A DNA stretch of 64,000 nt from Enterobacter sp. BIGb0383 (GCF_003751845.1 NZ_RJKQ01000002.1:620001-684000); one strand, 5' to 3'. Shown: positions 1-9,085, counted from the stretch's first letter. Translations and numbers: made by a program. Notes: generated by a model not told the origin, from the letters alone.

Positions 1-454
1 CACGGGCGATATGCACGCGCTGCTGTTCACCCCCGGAGAGGCTCTGCCAGCCCTGCTCGCAACGATCCAGCATTTCAACCCGCGCCAGCGCGTCATTCAC
101 AATGGCGTCATCTTCATGAGTCCAGGGCGACAGCGCGGAGTGGTGCGGTGTTCTCCCCAGCTTAACCACATCGCGCACCCGAATATTGGATTCGGTCAGC
201 GCGTGCTGCTCAACAAAGGCGACGCGTCGGGCCAGCGTTTTTCTGCCAAGCCTGGCAATATCGTCGCCGTCGAGCATGATTTTTCCCGCATCGGGACGCC
301 TCAGCCCCGCCAGAATACGCAGCAGGGAGGATTTTCCCGAACCGTTTGGCCCCAGCAGCCCTAGCGTATGCCCTTTTTCCACGCACAAGGAGACGTCGTC
401 GACGATGATTTTTTTACCTGCTCGCCAGCAGATATTTTCTGCGCTAATGCTCAT
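1..454 (-). CDS. FecE/BtuD-type ABC transporter ATP-binding protein (partial, 3' end off window)
   Basis: Cytoplasmic ATPase of a siderophore/haem/cobalamin-type importer, energising the permease and binding protein encoded just upstream. The 151 visible residues carry a Walker A motif GPNGSGKS (about 35-42) and the ABC signature LSGGEQQRVHIAR (from about 139); Walker B and the C-terminus lie beyond the left edge. The ATG at 454 is preceded by AAGGAA at good spacing and begins 2 nt after the permease stop, so the two are translationally linked. The family assignment is firm. The substrate cannot be read from the sequence. Confidence 0.9.
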   Translation of the reverse strand, partial: MSISAENICWRAGKKIIVDDVSLCVEKGHTLGLLGPNGSGKSSLLRILAGLRRPDAGKIMLDGDDIARLGRKTLARRVAFVEQHALTESNIRVRDVVKLGRTPHHSALSPWTHEDDAIVNDALARVEMLDRCEQGWQSLSGGEQQRVHIAR

Positions 455-456
455 CG

Positions 457-1491
457 TTATTTCCTTGAGCGATAAAGAATGACGGCAAAGAAAGGCACGC
501 CGATAAGCGCCGTCACCACGCCAACCGGTAAGCTCTGCGGCGCGATAACGGTACGGGCAGCAATATCCGTCAGCACCATCAGAATCGCCCCCATCATCGC
601 ACAGGCCACCAGCAGCGTACGATGCAGCGGGCCGAAGAGATAACGCATGACGTGAGGCACCACCAGCCCGACAAAGCCGATCGACCCTGCCATGCTGACG
701 ATGGTCGCTGCAATCAGCGCCGTGGTCGCAAAAAGGATCAGTCGGACGTAGCCAACGGGAATGCCCAGCGAGGCCGCCGCGTCATCACCGAAGGTAAAGG
801 CATCAAGCGCTTTGGCATGGTACAGACAAATCGCCAGCCCAATCAGGATCACCACAGCAATCAGCTGTAGCTCCGGCCAGCGCACGCCGCTAAAGCTACC
901 CAGCAGCCAGAACATGACGTCACGCGCCTGCTGGGCGCTGGCGGAGGTGCTGATGGTCCAGGCGGTGATCGCATTAAACAGCTGCGAGGCGGCAACCCCG
1001 GCCAGAATCGTGCGTTCGTTACCGCCACGTGCGCCGTTAGTCAGCAACGCCACAAAGGCGAAGGCGGCAAAGGCCCCGACGAAAGCGCCGAAGGAGAGCG
1101 ACACGGCACCGCTCCCCACACCCAGCACCACGATGGTGACGGCACCGGTTGATGCCCCGGCGGAAACGCCGAGCACGTAAGGCTCGGCCAGCGCGTTCTT
1201 CAGCAGGCTTTGCAGCACCGCGCCGCAAATCGCCAGCCCTGCGCCGCTGCAGGCCGCGACCAGTGCACGGCTGAGGCGGAAGTCCCAGATCACCGTCTCA
1301 TGGATCCGGCTTAACGGTTCCGCCGTCAGGCCCAGCTTATTGGTTACCGCATAGAAAGTCGTCCTGATAGGGATCGACAGCTCGCCAACGCCAACGCTCA
1401 GGGCGATAACGATGGCCAGCAGGACCAGCGACAGCAAAAACAGGATGGTCAGCTGCGTTTTCTTTAACGCAGCCCCTGAAAACAGTGCCAT
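457..1491 (-). CDS. FecCD/BtuC-family ABC transporter permease
   Basis: Inner-membrane permease of an iron-chelate/vitamin-type importer, 344 residues, the usual length for the family. The protein is almost wholly hydrophobic with about ten predicted membrane spans. It has family-typical stretches such as RLSRALVAACSGAGLAICGA near residue 75 and GFVGLVVPHVMRYLFG near 272. The start overlaps the stop of the binding-protein gene by one base (TAATG), and the ATPase follows after 2 nt, giving an SBP-permease-ATPase operon. There is one permease gene, so it presumably acts as a homodimer, as BtuC does. Confidence 0.92.
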   Translation of the reverse strand: MALFSGAALKKTQLTILFLLSLVLLAIVIALSVGVGELSIPIRTTFYAVTNKLGLTAEPLSRIHETVIWDFRLSRALVAACSGAGLAICGAVLQSLLKNALAEPYVLGVSAGASTGAVTIVVLGVGSGAVSLSFGAFVGAFAAFAFVALLTNGARGGNERTILAGVAASQLFNAITAWTISTSASAQQARDVMFWLLGSFSGVRWPELQLIAVVILIGLAICLYHAKALDAFTFGDDAAASLGIPVGYVRLILFATTALIAATIVSMAGSIGFVGLVVPHVMRYLFGPLHRTLLVACAMMGAILMVLTDIAARTVIAPQSLPVGVVTALIGVPFFAVILYRSRK

Positions 1492-2498
1492 TAATTCAGT
1501 CCCAGTTTCTCAAGCTGTGCCGCGACTTCTTCAGCCCCGTAAATGGTGCGGATCGTCGGGTTCATCGCCTGTCCGTCCATCACCACGATATGGCCTTTTT
1601 TCACCGCGTCCAGCTGGCTAACCGCCGGGTCAGTTTTCAGGAATTTGATTTTCTCTTCGGCGCTATCCAGTGCCCAACGGTTACGATCGAGACGGGATAC
1701 GACGATAACATCCGGGTTAGTGGCAATAATGCTTTCCCAGCCAACGGTCGGCCATTCGGTCTCGGAAGTCATCGCATTGTGGCCGCCAAGTACGTTGGCA
1801 ATAAAGCCGGATGCGCTGTTTTTACCGCCGAGATAGGCATCAGCAGACGGAGACGAGCTGGAGAACCAGACCAGGAAGGAGAGATCCTTGCCCGACTTGC
1901 CGAATTTTGCTCTCAGGTCGCTTTCGCGCTTTTTAAAGTCGGCCACCAGTGCTTCACCGCGTGGCTCAACGTTAAAGATGGTCGCCAGCTCGGTGATTTC
2001 CTGGTAGAGGTAAGACATATCCCACAGCTTGCTGCGGCTACCGTAGATGTCACCGGTATCCATTTTGGTGGCGCAAACGCCAGGGGATAAATAGCTATTA
2101 ATGCCGACGGCGGTAAAGTCTTCGCGCTTCGCCACTTTGCTGTCCGGACCAAGCAGCATCGGCAGCTGAGCCGCGACGAAGTCAGGATCCTGGGCAAGAA
2201 TTGACTCCAGCGTCGGGCTTTCCACCGTCAGAATTTTGACCTTTTCATTTTGCTTTGCCAGAGAAGGCAGGACTTTTGTCGGCCAGAAGGCGCTGGCGAC
2301 CATTTTGTCCTCCAGGCCCAGCAGCAGCATAATTTCTGCCGTGTTCTGCCCCAGCGCCACCATACGCTCAGGCGCTTTGGTAAAGGTGACTTTCGCCCCG
2401 CAGTTTTCAATCGTCAGCGGATAATTTGTCGCCATTGCCGACGTCATTCCCATTAAAAACATCCCTGCTGCAATCACACTTTTCTTTAGAATTAACAT
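1491..2498 (-). CDS. Periplasmic substrate-binding protein, FecB/TroA-like fold
   Basis: Binding protein that delivers a metal chelate or cobalamin-like ligand to the adjacent permease. The 335 residues start with a clear Sec signal peptide (MLILKKSVIAAGMF..., cleavage probably after AMA at about 23). The mature part has family features: APERMVALGQNTAEIMLLLG near 42, a long central helix, and a C-terminal lobe with WESIIATNPDVIVVS. It is the first gene of the operon. A Fur-like sequence lies about 60-75 bp upstream, which would fit iron control, but the ligand is not identifiable. Confidence 0.88.
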   Translation of the reverse strand: MLILKKSVIAAGMFLMGMTSAMATNYPLTIENCGAKVTFTKAPERMVALGQNTAEIMLLLGLEDKMVASAFWPTKVLPSLAKQNEKVKILTVESPTLESILAQDPDFVAAQLPMLLGPDSKVAKREDFTAVGINSYLSPGVCATKMDTGDIYGSRSKLWDMSYLYQEITELATIFNVEPRGEALVADFKKRESDLRAKFGKSGKDLSFLVWFSSSSPSADAYLGGKNSASGFIANVLGGHNAMTSETEWPTVGWESIIATNPDVIVVSRLDRNRWALDSAEEKIKFLKTDPAVSQLDAVKKGHIVVMDGQAMNPTIRTIYGAEEVAAQLEKLGLN

Positions 2499-2556
2499 CG
2501 GGTTTAACCTTGTATTTTTTGTGTCATCAGGCGCATCAGACGCGCGGAAAATAGTT

Positions 2557-2575
2557 GCAAATGTAAATCATTCGT
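2557..2575. promoter_or_regulatory. Candidate Fur box upstream of the FecB-type operon
   Basis: GCAAATGTAAATCATTCGT agrees with the 19-bp Fur consensus at 12 positions, including the central AATCATT. It lies in the 257-bp gap between the divergent FecB-type and MFS genes, 60-80 bp upstream of the FecB-type start codon, where a repressor could block transcription. This is an inference from one imperfect match. Confidence 0.35.
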
Positions 2576-2755
2576 AAACTGCGAACTTATACCGGGGCGC
2601 TCCGGCAAAGTCAATATGGCTACCACGGCGGGGTTAGAGAGCCACAAAGGCATGTTATTTATAGGGTTATTGAGTAAAAGAATAAATCGTTGTGGTTACG
2701 GGAATGAAGTCAGTAAGATGCCTGAAAATGACCCTTAACGTTTTTATGGCCACGC

Positions 2756-3985
2756 ATGTCTCTCTTAACTTCCGGCAAGGTTCAACGGACTTCACCTTAT
2801 CTTTTATCGGGCAGTCAGTTTGTTTTTAATATCGGTTTCTATGCCGTTGTGCCGTTCCTGGCAATCTATCTGCGGGATAACCTGCTGCTCTCCGGCGCGG
2901 TTATCGGCCTGATTATCGGGCTGCGCACCTTCTCCCAGCAGGGGATGTTCCTGGTGGGCGGTGCACTGGCGGATCGCTACGGTGGCCGGGTGGTGATCCT
3001 CTGCGGCTGTCTGGTGCGTATCGCGGGTTATCTGCTGCTGGCCTTTGGCGAGTCCCTGTGGCCGGTCGTACTGGGCGCCTGTCTGACCGGCATCGGCGGG
3101 GCGCTCTTCTCCCCGGCTATCCAGGCCCTGCTGGCAACGGCGGGAACGCAGAGCGAGAGCGACGGCAAACGCAGTCGCGCCGAGTGGTTTGCGGTATTTG
3201 CCATCTGCGGCGAGCTGGGTGCGGTTCTCGGACCGGTACTGGGTTCACTCCTTGCGGGGTTTGGCTTCCAGCGCATTGCCCTTGCCGGGGCGGTCGTGTT
3301 TGTTATCGCCCTGGTGATTCTGTTCTTCAGCTTACCGCCTTCTCCACGTGGTCATCGCGAAGTCCATATTGCGCCCTGGTGGCAAACCTTCCGCCAGCCG
3401 CGCTTTGTGGTCTTTATGGTCGCCTACAGCGCCTATCTGTTTAGCTATAACCAGCTCTATCTGGCGCTTCCGGTGGAACTTAAGCGCTCCGGCAGCAGCG
3501 AACAGGATCTCGGCCCGCTGTTTATGCTGGCCTCCCTGCTGATCATCTGCCTTCAGCTGCCGCTGGCGCGGTTTGCCCGCCGAATTGGGGTTGGAATCAC
3601 CCTGCCCGCAGGCTTTATTCTGCTCTCCCTCTCTTTTGTCTTCGTGGCTGTTTTTGCGCCCTCTACGCCACCGGAAGGCTGGCAGCGTCTGCTGCCAGCG
3701 GCCGGGATGGTGACACTGCTGACGCTGGGGCAGATGCTGGTGGTACCGGTGGGTATGGATCTGGTCCCGCGCTTCGCCGGTGACAAAAATCTGGGTGCAC
3801 ACTACGGTGCTCTGGCATCGATGGGTGGCGTGGCGGTCCTGGTGGGGAACTTCCTGCTGGGGAATCAGCTAGATCGGGCCCTTACGCCATCGCCGGAAGC
3901 GGCGGTTCCCTGGCTGCTGATGGCTGCGTTTCCGTTTTGCAGCGCAATTGTGATGGCGGTGATTTGCCGGGCGATGAAGCACTGA
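2756..3985 (+). CDS. MFS transporter (DHA1-type drug/metabolite exporter)
   Basis: Twelve-span inner-membrane transporter of 409 residues, the usual size for drug:H+ antiporter family 1. Motif A between spans 2 and 3 reads GGALADRYGGR (about 67-77), and the ELGAVLGPVLG stretch in span 5 resembles the antiporter motif C. It is divergent from the FecBDE-type operon and precedes an Opp-type importer, so it may export a chelator or metabolite that the neighbouring importers take back. That role is inference. The ribosome-binding site is weak, so the exact start is not certain. Confidence 0.85.
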   Translation: MSLLTSGKVQRTSPYLLSGSQFVFNIGFYAVVPFLAIYLRDNLLLSGAVIGLIIGLRTFSQQGMFLVGGALADRYGGRVVILCGCLVRIAGYLLLAFGESLWPVVLGACLTGIGGALFSPAIQALLATAGTQSESDGKRSRAEWFAVFAICGELGAVLGPVLGSLLAGFGFQRIALAGAVVFVIALVILFFSLPPSPRGHREVHIAPWWQTFRQPRFVVFMVAYSAYLFSYNQLYLALPVELKRSGSSEQDLGPLFMLASLLIICLQLPLARFARRIGVGITLPAGFILLSLSFVFVAVFAPSTPPEGWQRLLPAAGMVTLLTLGQMLVVPVGMDLVPRFAGDKNLGAHYGALASMGGVAVLVGNFLLGNQLDRALTPSPEAAVPWLLMAAFPFCSAIVMAVICRAMKH

Positions 3986-3998
3986 TTTACAGGTTCAT

Positions 3999-4029
3999 GC
4001 GCTGTTCCCGATTGACCGGGGAACAGCGC
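3999..4029 (+). terminator. Terminator-like hairpin after the MFS gene
   Basis: A perfect 11-bp stem (GCGCTGTTCCC / GGGAACAGCGC) with a 9-nt loop starts 13 bases after the MFS stop. What follows is A/T-rich (AGATAAATTAA) rather than a clean T tract, so termination efficiency is uncertain. Confidence 0.5.
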
Positions 4030-4048
4030 AGATAAATTAACAATCCCT

Positions 4049-4085
4049 TTGCACTCCCTCGCCACATTTTGTTATGTTATTACAT
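4049..4085 (+). promoter_or_regulatory. Candidate promoter of the Opp-type operon with overlapping A/T palindrome
   Basis: TTGCAC (4049-4054), an 18-bp spacer and TATGTT (4073-4078) make a plausible sigma-70 promoter ending about 30 bp before the ATG at 4113. The imperfect palindrome ATGTTATTACAT (4074-4085) overlaps the -10 element, where a repressor would act. Its left half resembles Zur sites but the right half does not. Confidence 0.35.
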
Positions 4086-4112
4086 ATCTCTTAATATTTG
4101 CGATGCTTTCCC

Positions 4113-4919
4113 ATGCTCAGACCCGTTCAGCCCACAGGCGCACTTTTAGACGTCCATAACCTCAGCCTGTCGCCTGGCGGCCAGACCCGCGTCAATAAAG
4201 TCAGCTTCGCACTCTATCCCGGTGAACGTGTGTGCCTGATCGGCGCGTCCGGTTCCGGTAAGTCACTGACGGCCAAAGCGATAGCCGGCGTATCTGTGCC
4301 GGGCGTTCAGCAGAGCGGAACGATTCGGGTTAACGGTGTTGATGTGAGCCAGCGCAATGCCCTGGCACGCCCGCAGCCCGCGCGCGTAGCGACCATTTTT
4401 CAGGACTCTGCCACCGCCCTTAACCCGCTGATGACGGTGGGTAAACAGCTGACGCTGGCGCTGAAAACCACGCCGGAGTCGCTGCACGCCCTGCTCGACG
4501 CCATGCAGCTCAGCGCTATCCCTAATCTGCTTCAGCGCTATCCGGCCGAGCTATCCGGTGGCCAGCGTCAGCGTATTTGTATTGTGCTGGCCCTTCTCGG
4601 CAACACCCGTCTGCTCGTGGCCGATGAACCCACAACCGCCCTCGATGTGATCACCCAGCATGAAGTGCTGCAAACCCTGAAAGCGCACAGCGCATCCGCA
4701 GATGCGCCCGCCCTGCTGTTTATCACCCATGATATCGCCGTGGCGGCACAGCTTTGCCAGCGCGGGCTGGTGATGCAGGATGGCGAGATTATCGAGTCGG
4801 GCACCATGGCGCAGCTGCTGAACAACCCACAACAAGCCTATACCCGAAGCCTGGTCAGCGCAGCGAGGAATGCCGAAGACTGCTTCCGCGTTAACCCGAC
4901 CGGAGCGCTTGCCGGATGA
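4113..4919 (+). CDS. Opp/Dpp/Nik-type ABC transporter ATPase (OppD-like)
   Basis: First of two ATPases of an oligopeptide/nickel-type importer. It has Walker A GASGSGKS at about 45-52, signature LSGGQRQRICIVLALL at about 148, and Walker B LLVADEPTTALD at about 170. I chose the ATG at 4113 (268 residues); an in-frame TTG at 4098 is possible and neither has a strong ribosome-binding site. The protein is shorter than OppD/DppD (about 330), lacking most of the C-terminal extension. Its stop overlaps the next start as ATGA, so the two ATPases are coupled. Confidence 0.87.
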   Translation: MLRPVQPTGALLDVHNLSLSPGGQTRVNKVSFALYPGERVCLIGASGSGKSLTAKAIAGVSVPGVQQSGTIRVNGVDVSQRNALARPQPARVATIFQDSATALNPLMTVGKQLTLALKTTPESLHALLDAMQLSAIPNLLQRYPAELSGGQRQRICIVLALLGNTRLLVADEPTTALDVITQHEVLQTLKAHSASADAPALLFITHDIAVAAQLCQRGLVMQDGEIIESGTMAQLLNNPQQAYTRSLVSAARNAEDCFRVNPTGALAG

Positions 4920-5719
4920 GCCTTTCCCCGCAGGCCTTTTTGCGCCTTGACCGCGTCAGCCGCTACCAGAGCGCGCCGCATAAGTTCTGGCAAAAACCCG
5001 TGCCGGCAGTTCCTATTTTTCACGATCTCTCCCTGAGCCTGACAAGATTCGCACGTGTCGGCCTGGTGGGGGCATCCGGCTGCGGAAAGTCGACGCTGTT
5101 AAAGACCCTGCTCGCGCTGGAAGTGCCCGACGAGGGCGCGGTCTATTGTGACGGCATTCCGGTGCGTCCCGGAAGCGTGCGCGCTCTGCGCTGGTATCGC
5201 CGCCGCGTGCAGTATATTCCGCAGGATCCCGCGGGCTCTCTCGCCCCTAACCAGCGCGTCGCCGATCTGCTAAGCGAACCACTAAAGCATCTTTGCCACG
5301 AAAAGCCGCAGCCGACCCGTCTGCGGGAAGCGCTTGAGCAGGTTGAGCTCAGCCCCGCGCTGCTCGACAGAAAGGCCGGAGAACTCTCCGGCGGCCAGGC
5401 CCAGCGCGTGGCGCTGGCCCGGGCGCTGATCGTTAAACCTGACTATTTACTGGCGGACGAACCCGTCAGCGGTCTGGATCTGCCCCTGCGTGAACAGATC
5501 AAAACCCTCCTGCTTCAGGTTACGGAAGAGAACAGGATGGGGCTGCTGATGGTATCCCACGATATTTCCATGCTTGCCGGGCTGTGCGATCGCATGCTGG
5601 TCATGGAAAACGGTCGCATCATTGAAGACAGGCCGACGATGAATGTTCTGAACGCACCCCGGCAGCCTCACACCCGCCAGCTTTTACATGCGGTGCCCGT
5701 CTTAACGGGACTGCGATAA
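4916..5719 (+). CDS. Opp/Dpp/Nik-type ABC transporter ATPase (OppF/NikE-like)
   Basis: Second ATPase of the importer, 267 residues, similar in length to NikE. It carries Walker A GASGCGKS (about 53-60), a Q-loop region YIPQDPAGSLAPNQ, signature LSGGQAQRVALARAL and Walker B LLADEPVSGLD. The N-terminal RYQSAPHKFWQKPVPAVPIF stretch before the first beta strand is typical of OppF/NikE proteins. Translation is coupled to the preceding ATPase through a 4-bp ATGA overlap. It would form the nucleotide-binding heterodimer under the fused permease encoded downstream. Confidence 0.88.
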   Translation: MSLSPQAFLRLDRVSRYQSAPHKFWQKPVPAVPIFHDLSLSLTRFARVGLVGASGCGKSTLLKTLLALEVPDEGAVYCDGIPVRPGSVRALRWYRRRVQYIPQDPAGSLAPNQRVADLLSEPLKHLCHEKPQPTRLREALEQVELSPALLDRKAGELSGGQAQRVALARALIVKPDYLLADEPVSGLDLPLREQIKTLLLQVTEENRMGLLMVSHDISMLAGLCDRMLVMENGRIIEDRPTMNVLNAPRQPHTRQLLHAVPVLTGLR

Positions 5720-5770
5720 TCCCTCTTTCGCCATTGAAACCCTTTGCCGTCAATCAATAAGGACAGACGC

Positions 5771-7279
5771 ATGCTCAACAATAAGAACCTGTGGCCGCTT
5801 TCCGGCCTGCTGGCCGCCACGTTATTGCTGGCGGGCTGCTTTAATGAAGCAGAGCAAGAGGTGCAGACCCCAAAAGACCAGCGTATCAAGCTGGCGATGC
5901 TACAGCCTCCGCGTTCCGGGCTGACCCCGCTGAGCGACGACGCCTTTAAGCTGTCGCGCTGGAGCACCGCCGAAACGTTGGTGGTGCTGGATGACAAGGG
6001 CGAAGCGCAGCCGATGCTGGCAACAGCATGGGAGAAAGTTGATGAGACCACCTGGCGCTTTACGCTGCGTGAGAATGTCCATTTCCATGATAATTCCGTT
6101 CTTGATGCCAATACCGTGGTGAATGCCCTGTCGGTCGCCGCCACCGCGTCACCCAAGCCGCGTATTCTGGACGGCGTGAGCTTAACGGTAAAAGCCGATG
6201 GCGACCGCGCCGTGCTGGTGTCGACGGCCCAGGCCGATCCCCTGCTGCCACAGCGCCTCTCCAGCCCGCAGCTGGCGATCCTGTCCCGCCAGGCCTATCA
6301 GGCTAACGGCGTGGTCACGCCTGTAAATATGGGCAGCGGCCCGTTCGTATTGCGCAGCGTGACCGGTACCAGCAGTGCGGTACTGGACCGCTTCGACGGC
6401 TACTGGGGTGAAAAAGCCCAGGCCAGCGGCATTGACGTAAACTTCGTTTCGGATGGCGCTGCCCGCGGCGCGGCTCTGCGCACGGGAACGGCCGATCTGG
6501 TTGAGGCCATTCCCGTCTCCCAGGCTCCGCTGCTGGATCAGTCCCTGATCCACGAAGTTCCGATGCCGCGTACTAACACGCTCTATCTGAATAGCCGTCA
6601 TGGCGTGATGAAGGATCCGGCCATGCGCGCCGCCGTGCGCGATGCCATTAATCGCCAGCAGATCGTCGATAACGTCTATGAGAAACGGGCTGATAGTGCC
6701 AAAGGTCTGCTGGGGCCGGCTCTGCCCTGGGCGGCCGCGCTGCGCCAGCCGGTAGCTAACCCGGTGCAGGCGGGTATCCCCGCCGGTGCAACTATTACGC
6801 TTGCGACCTTTAGCGATCGCGCCGAACTGCCGGAAGTGGCCGTTTATCTGGCCCAACAGCTGACCGCCGCAGGCTTTAACGTCAAACAGGTCGTCCGCGA
6901 ATATGCCCAGATTGAGTCCGATGCGCTGGCGGGCAAGTTCGACGCCTTTATTCTCTCCCGTGCGACGGTGCTCGATTCCGGCGATCCGGTGGCCTATATG
7001 TACAGCGACTTCGCCTGCAAAGGTTCCTTTAATATTGCCCAACTGTGCCGGGCGGATATTGATGAGGCATTACAGGCCGCTGCGGCGATCCCTACCGGAG
7101 AAGCCCGACGCAAGGCGATTATGCATGCCGAGAATCTGATCCTCGCCACCGATGCGGCGATCCCGATGCTGCATGAGCGCGTGATCCAGGGCGAGAGCGC
7201 GACGCTTAAGAATGCGGTGCGCGATCCCCGCGAGCGGATGTTGATCAACGCCACGACCCATTTTGCCAACGCGCAATAA
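5771..7279 (+). CDS. Opp/Nik-type ABC transporter substrate-binding lipoprotein
   Basis: Extracytoplasmic binding protein of SBP family 5 (OppA/DppA/NikA/CntA class), 502 residues. The ATG at 5771 follows AAGGA and gives a lipoprotein signal peptide ending in the lipobox LLAGC, so it is probably membrane-anchored; the longer TTG start at 5744 would spoil this. Family features include AWEKVDETTWRFTLRENVHF near 80 and GSGPFVLRSV near 190. It follows the two ATPases and precedes the permease, an unusual order for Opp operons. The ligand (peptide, nickel or metal chelate) cannot be decided from sequence. Confidence 0.88.
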   Translation: MLNNKNLWPLSGLLAATLLLAGCFNEAEQEVQTPKDQRIKLAMLQPPRSGLTPLSDDAFKLSRWSTAETLVVLDDKGEAQPMLATAWEKVDETTWRFTLRENVHFHDNSVLDANTVVNALSVAATASPKPRILDGVSLTVKADGDRAVLVSTAQADPLLPQRLSSPQLAILSRQAYQANGVVTPVNMGSGPFVLRSVTGTSSAVLDRFDGYWGEKAQASGIDVNFVSDGAARGAALRTGTADLVEAIPVSQAPLLDQSLIHEVPMPRTNTLYLNSRHGVMKDPAMRAAVRDAINRQQIVDNVYEKRADSAKGLLGPALPWAAALRQPVANPVQAGIPAGATITLATFSDRAELPEVAVYLAQQLTAAGFNVKQVVREYAQIESDALAGKFDAFILSRATVLDSGDPVAYMYSDFACKGSFNIAQLCRADIDEALQAAAAIPTGEARRKAIMHAENLILATDAAIPMLHERVIQGESATLKNAVRDPRERMLINATTHFANAQ

Positions 7280-7306
7280 ACACGATTACCGAATAAAGAG
7301 TTGTTG

Positions 7307-9085
7307 ATGAGCGAATCACTGTATTGCCGTACCTGTGCGGCCGTCAGCCGGACGGGACAGCCGCGCTACGGCTTTACCCTCCCTCTGCTTTCCCGCCTGC
7401 TGACGCTGGCGGGCGTGGTGGTGCTGGTCGGTATGCTGCCGTGGATCTCCGGTCAGGATCCGGCCCTGGCGCTGCTCCGGGCGCGCTCCGGCGAGCAGGA
7501 GGCTACGGCGGAAACCCTGAACGCCATTCGCCAGTCGCTGGGCCTGGATCGTGGTCCGCTTCACCTCTTGTGGGAATGGCTTAAGGGCCTGTTGCGCGGC
7601 GATGCCGGAACCTCCTGGGTGTCGGGCCGTCCCGTGCTGCCCGGCATGCTGCAGGCGGCGGGCGTCTCACTCACGCTGATGCTTTCCGCAGCCCTGGTTG
7701 CGCTCACGCTGGCCTCGCTGCTGTGCGCTCCAACGCTTATTCAGGGGCTTCGCGGCCGGGCACGTCGCTCCGGGGGGATGTTCGCCGCCCTCTTTACCGC
7801 TTTGCCTGAGTTTCTGCTGGCCTCGTTCCTGCTGATTGTGGGCGCAGTCTGGCTACGCTGGTTCCCGCCCTACGGCTGGCAGGGACTGCACTATGCGGTG
7901 TTGCCCTCCCTGGCGCTGGGTATCCCGGCGGGCGGTTATCTGGGGCGGATTATCGGCGATGCCCTTGCCGGAACCTTCAGTGAAAACTGGATTGCCACCT
8001 GGAGCACCGCCGGGATCTCGCGTCGACACATTATTCTGGCGGTCCTGAAACGGACCCTGCCCGGCGTAATGCCCCTGGTCGGCCTGGTGCTGGTCTCTCT
8101 GACCGGCGGGGCCATTGCCGTTGAAAAAGTCTTTGCTATTCCCGGTATCGGTCGTGCCACGCTGGGTGCCGCCGCGGCGCAGGATGTGCCCGCCCTGCAG
8201 GCGGGTGTGCTGATCCTGCTGCTGATCGCCTCCCTGGCCGGGATTATCGCCAGCGCCGTGCGGCTGCTGATCCTCGGTCACGCTCTGCGCAGCGGCGCGA
8301 TGCCGGTGCAGGAGGATAACGCCGGTCCGGCCAGCCGCCGGGCTTTCTGGCTCCCGCTGGGCTGTCTTCTGCTGCTGGCGCTGTTACTGGCGGCGGGTTT
8401 GCCCCGCGACCCGAACACCTCTGAGTTTCTCAGGCTACAGATGCCCTCTTTCGCACTGCCTTTTGGCGCGGATGCGATGGGGCGCGATCTGCTGGCGCGG
8501 GTGGCGCACGGCACGCTCCATACCTGCCTGCTGGCCCTTTTTGTATCGCTGAGCTGTCTGGGGATCGGGCTGATGATTGGCCTGTTCCCACGCCTGTTTA
8601 CCGGTCCGATTGAAGTCACCAACGCCCTGCCGCCGGTGATTGCCGGGCTGGTGGTGGCGGCGATTAATGGTCCGACGATGACCGGCGCAGCCATTGCCGT
8701 GATCGCCGTCAGCTGGGCGCCGCTTGCTGCCCATACGGCCGCGCTGGTCACGGAGATCAACGCCCGACCCTATATCCGTATGCTGCCGGTGCTCGGCGTG
8801 GGGCCGGTGCGCCGTAGTCTGCTCTATGTGCTACCCGCCCTGCTCGGCCCGCTTTTCCGCCACGCTATGCTGCGCCTGCCGGGTATCGCCCTTGCGCTGG
8901 CTTCGCTGGGATTTTTAGGTTTAGGTGCGCCGCCGCCGACCCCGGAGTGGGGCCGCGTACTGGCGGAAGGGATGCCCTATATCGAACGCGCTTACTGGGG
9001 CGTGCTGGCGCCTGCTGCGGCGCTGTGCGTGCTCTCAATTCTGGCCGTGAGCGCGTCGAATCTGTCCGGCCGAAGCCGCGGCTGA
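7307..9085 (+). CDS. Fused OppB-OppC-type ABC transporter permease
   Basis: A single 592-residue protein carrying both membrane subunits of an Opp/Nik-type importer. The N-terminal half (to about 320) is OppB-like: a long periplasmic loop after the first span, then an EAA-type loop near GRIIGDALAGTF. The C-terminal half (about 345-590) is OppC-like, with FGADAMGRDLLARVAHGT and the second EAA-type loop near RMLPVLGVGP. Normally these are separate proteins of about 300 residues each; no stop or frame change lies between them here. The ATG at 7307 follows AAAGAG. The short N-terminus carries CRTC, whose role is unknown. Confidence 0.87.
   Translation: MSESLYCRTCAAVSRTGQPRYGFTLPLLSRLLTLAGVVVLVGMLPWISGQDPALALLRARSGEQEATAETLNAIRQSLGLDRGPLHLLWEWLKGLLRGDAGTSWVSGRPVLPGMLQAAGVSLTLMLSAALVALTLASLLCAPTLIQGLRGRARRSGGMFAALFTALPEFLLASFLLIVGAVWLRWFPPYGWQGLHYAVLPSLALGIPAGGYLGRIIGDALAGTFSENWIATWSTAGISRRHIILAVLKRTLPGVMPLVGLVLVSLTGGAIAVEKVFAIPGIGRATLGAAAAQDVPALQAGVLILLLIASLAGIIASAVRLLILGHALRSGAMPVQEDNAGPASRRAFWLPLGCLLLLALLLAAGLPRDPNTSEFLRLQMPSFALPFGADAMGRDLLARVAHGTLHTCLLALFVSLSCLGIGLMIGLFPRLFTGPIEVTNALPPVIAGLVVAAINGPTMTGAAIAVIAVSWAPLAAHTAALVTEINARPYIRMLPVLGVGPVRRSLLYVLPALLGPLFRHAMLRLPGIALALASLGFLGLGAPPPTPEWGRVLAEGMPYIERAYWGVLAPAAALCVLSILAVSASNLSGRSRG

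Noticed and set aside
4074-4085. A Zur operator before the Opp-type operon
   Set aside because: Only the left half matches the consensus and the right arm is too short. It is listed only as an A/T palindrome.
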